Below are positions 6,363 through 7,254 of a stretch of DNA of 7,254 bases, in pieces. This DNA is from Mogibacterium sp. Its GTDB lineage: Bacteria > Bacillota > Clostridia > Peptostreptococcales > Anaerovoracaceae. The notes beneath the pieces were generated by a model. It saw only the letters and a program-made list of their open reading frames with translations. It was not told where the DNA came from and searched no databases. Each line of letters starts with the position of its first letter. Within the stretch, counting starts at the first letter, position 1. Position numbers and translations under genes: made by a program. The stretch spans positions 4,721-11,974 of the forward strand of contig JABUTC010000020.1 of NCBI GenBank assembly GCA_021442505.1, written 5' to 3'.

Positions 6363-6389
6363 TGATGGATCATGAATGATTCCGGCTGA

Positions 6390-6707
6390 TCAGTCAGTCA
6401 GTTTTTCAGCATGGGCTGCGATTTTGTCCACTTCATTTTCGATGACTTCCGTTTTATGAACAATCACTTTTGCATCGTGATTTTCTTCTGCTGTTTTCAG
6501 CTTTTTGTCCATGTCGGCAAAGAAGCCTGTTTTTCCTTCCAGCTCTGCTTCTGCGATGTCGTTTTCGTGCTTCAGAATCTTTTCTGCTTCCTTTTGGATG
6601 TCCTGTTCTTCACGGACGATCGTTTTTGCATCGTGCCTGATTTCACAATCTTCGATGCGGTCTTCTATCTTGTGAAGATCCTTTTCAATATCCTGTTTGA
6701 TTGTCAT
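6390..6707 (-). CDS. Charged coiled-coil protein with two internal repeats, unknown function
   Basis: This 105-residue, very acidic/basic protein has no membrane segment or signal peptide and belongs to no family I can name. It is almost all predicted helix. Two copies of a unit of about 40 residues are offset by 52 residues: HDAKTIVREEQDIQKEAEKIL (from His25) and HDAKVIVHKTEVIENEVDKIA (from His77). Identities at offset 52 include the HDAK, I-V, I, E, K-I and H positions. A short linker with GKTGFF (residues 58-63) separates them. This pattern suggests a bundle built from a duplicated helical hairpin. The start is supported by GAGGG (6716-6720, minus strand) 8 bases upstream, and a strong minus-strand terminator lies just after the stop. 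The plus-strand frame over the same bases encodes an improbable Phe/Cys-rich protein, so the minus strand is coding. Confidence 0.75.
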   Translation of the reverse strand: MTIKQDIEKDLHKIEDRIEDCEIRHDAKTIVREEQDIQKEAEKILKHENDIAEAELEGKTGFFADMDKKLKTAEENHDAKVIVHKTEVIENEVDKIAAHAEKLTD

Positions 6708-6897
6708 GATGATAACCCTCGCTTTTCTGTACCTTCAGTTTGCGCAATTGCAGGCAGTACTTCACTTTTTTTGCCTGACCTCGTGTCAAAGATAAAAAGA
6801 TTGATAATAACAACTGATTTGGTTCAAAAATAGTCATGTTATAAAACGGAAAAATGTAAGAGCAAATGCCGGTTTCTTTCAAAACAGATGAAAAGGC

Positions 6898-6925
6898 ATA
6901 AAAAAAGGAAGCAAATGTCCTTCCT
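6898..6925 (-). terminator. Possible minus-strand terminator or attenuator
   Basis: AGGAAG (6906-6911) pairs with CTTCCT (6920-6925) around an eight-base loop. On the minus strand the stem is followed by a run of seven T residues. It lies upstream of the minus-strand coiled-coil gene, with no minus-strand gene to its right in the window. It could therefore be an attenuator, the end of a small RNA, or chance. Confidence 0.4.
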
Positions 6926-6937
6926 CGGATAATAAAT

Positions 6938-6966
6938 CATTCAAAATGACGGATTCAATTTGAATG
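6938..6966. repeat. Inverted repeat CATTCAAA / TTTGAATG
   Basis: CATTCAAA (6938-6945) is the exact reverse complement of TTTGAATG (6959-6966). Nested in it is ATTCAA-T-TTGAAT (6953-6965), a perfect 6-bp inverted repeat with a one-base centre. Related TTTTGAAT follows at 7000-7007. This looks like an operator array rather than a terminator, because no T-tract follows. Confidence 0.5.
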
Positions 6967-7014
6967 AAACCGGGCATTTTGGCCCTGAAAAATGAATGGT
7001 TTTGAATCGTTATG

Positions 7015-7043
7015 ATTGTCATTGATCAATATGACAATTGTCA
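7015..7043. promoter_or_regulatory. Palindromic operator candidate built on TTGTCA
   Basis: TGACAATTGTCA (7032-7043) is a perfect 12-bp palindrome. A further ATTGTCAT (7015-7022) is the exact inverse of ATGACAAT (7031-7038), and ATTGATCAAT (7021-7030) is itself a palindrome. The hexamer TTGTCA/TGACAA therefore occurs three times in 28 bases, about 125 bases ahead of the DeoR-family start. Binding by that regulator (autoregulation) is inference. Confidence 0.5.
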
Positions 7044-7086
7044 CTAGGGGAATGTAAGGGGTTTCGGTACAGTAAAGGTGCAAAAC

Positions 7087-7140
7087 ATGAAGGAAATTGA
7101 ACGGAAGTGCACGCAATCGATCAGCTGTTCAATGGACTGA
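7087..7140 (+). CDS. Possible 17-residue upstream peptide
   Basis: An ATG preceded by AAAGGTG opens a frame for MKEIERKCTQSISCSMD and closes with TGA 25 bases before the DeoR start. It could be a leader peptide, but a frame of this length is easily chance. There is no run of one amino acid to suggest attenuation. Confidence 0.2.
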   Translation: MKEIERKCTQSISCSMD

Positions 7141-7165
7141 ATTGATGTATTTGAGGTGATTGAAC

Positions 7166-7254
7166 ATGCTGACAAACGAACGGCAGTCCATGATTCTGCG
7201 GCGGCTTCAGAAAGACGGAAGCGTCAGCGCACAGGCCCTTGTCCAGCAGCTTCA
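7166..7254 (+). CDS. DeoR-family transcriptional regulator, N-terminal part
   Basis: The first 29 residues, beginning MLTNERQSMILRRLQKDGSVSAQ, match the start of the DeoR-type helix-turn-helix domain (typical form MLTxERxxxILxxLxxxGxVxxxxLxxxL). These repressors usually sense a phosphorylated sugar through a C-terminal domain and control a linked sugar-use operon. Here the gene runs off the window, so the recognition helix, sensor domain and operon are not seen. The ATG is supported by GAGGTGAT about 5 bases upstream. The pattern also fits FruR/LacR-type members (Gln and Leu-Val after the G-V), but the specificity cannot be decided. The inverted repeats at 6938-7043 are plausible operators. 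The codon use (CTG, CGG, GTC, GCC) matches the other genes to the right of base 6080 and not the genes to the left. Confidence 0.8.
   Translation, partial: MLTNERQSMILRRLQKDGSVSAQALVQQL

Larger units (their letters stand above)
6060..6365 (+). pseudogene. 3' fragment of an ABC exporter ATP-binding domain
   Basis: The frame encodes the last part of a type I ABC exporter half (multidrug/lipid type). The recognisable block is ERRLQKAMDVLMEDRT, then FVIAHRLSAIVNADSILII with the H-loop histidine, then ENGKLAEQGSHQQLLA and LYQSQF, the usual C-terminal motifs. Walker A, the Q-loop, the LSGGQ signature, Walker B and the D-loop are all missing, as are the membrane segments. The fragment is therefore not functional, and the ATG at 6060 is accidental. 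Exporters of this type commonly end just after LYQSQF. Here the frame runs 37 residues further, through the hairpin at 6317-6353, to a TGA at 6363-6365. That may be a real extension or a frameshift; shifting into the frame that reads TTC-TGA would stop within about five residues. The original gene presumably continued upstream in another genome or locus. Confidence 0.85.
6708..7165. other. Intergenic region rich in inverted repeats between divergent genes
   Basis: No convincing protein gene lies in these 458 bases, which separate the minus-strand coiled-coil gene from the plus-strand DeoR gene. The part next to the coiled-coil gene has a perfect minus-strand TTGACA (6784-6789), but no good -10 box at 16-18 bases from it. 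A minus-oriented hairpin with a T-tract lies near 6895-6925. From about 6938 to 7043 there is a cluster of inverted repeats. Promoters must lie here for both genes, but I cannot place them with confidence. Confidence 0.6.

Noticed and set aside
6411..6833. Plus-strand frame of 140 codons over the coiled-coil gene
   Set aside because: Its product is an improbable Phe/Cys-rich sequence without a binding site. It is the mirror of the charged minus-strand repeats.
6685..6882. Minus-strand frame of 65 codons upstream of the coiled-coil gene
   Set aside because: It uses a TTG start with no binding site, overlaps the start of the supported gene and has no recognisable features.
6700..7254. CRISPR array, tRNA, insertion sequence or attachment site in the repeat-rich intergenic DNA
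   Set aside because: The repeats are short palindromes without regular spacing. No cloverleaf, transposase frame or terminal inverted repeats could be found.

Overview
The window looks like a contig from an anaerobic, low-to-mid GC Firmicute (Clostridia-like). The reasons are a four-subunit ferredoxin-dependent 2-oxoacid oxidoreductase of the VorB type, heavy use of AGA for arginine, strong AGGAGG ribosome binding sites, and the Firmicutes gene pair metG-tatD. The species cannot be named from the sequence alone.

Layout. Bases 15-665 hold a P-loop NTPase without a visible start codon. Bases 705-3361 are a tight operon for the delta (ferredoxin), alpha (VorB), beta (TPP-binding) and gamma subunits of a 2-oxoacid:ferredoxin oxidoreductase. 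It is closed by a textbook terminator with a UUCG tetraloop. A promoter at about 3461-3488 then serves a 76-residue single-pass membrane protein and metG (methionyl-tRNA synthetase without the C-terminal tRNA-binding domain). A second terminator separates metG from tatD.

At about 6063-6079 the sequence changes abruptly. TatD is recognisable up to residue 209 and then stops looking like TatD. In another frame the 3' end of an unrelated ABC transporter ATPase begins, and both genes fit the same 17 bases. Everything to the right has different codon preferences (GTC, CTG, CGC/CGT/CGG rather than GTT/GTA, CTC, AGA). It contains a convergent charged repeat protein on the minus strand, an intergenic region full of inverted repeats, and the first 29 codons of a DeoR-family regulator. 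The simplest reading is that two genomes, or two distant loci, were joined at a short shared sequence. An assembly chimera is more likely than a biological fusion.

Functionally, the left part combines fermentative 2-oxoacid oxidation (2-oxoacid + CoA + oxidised ferredoxin to acyl-CoA + CO2 + reduced ferredoxin) with translation housekeeping (metG) and a nuclease/hydrolase (tatD). The right part shows the ends of an exporter gene, a small coiled-coil protein and a probable sugar-operon regulator. I see no convincing new defence or mobile system. The most useful observations are the chimeric junction, the NTPase ahead of the oxidoreductase operon, the two-repeat coiled-coil protein and the inverted repeats ahead of the DeoR gene.
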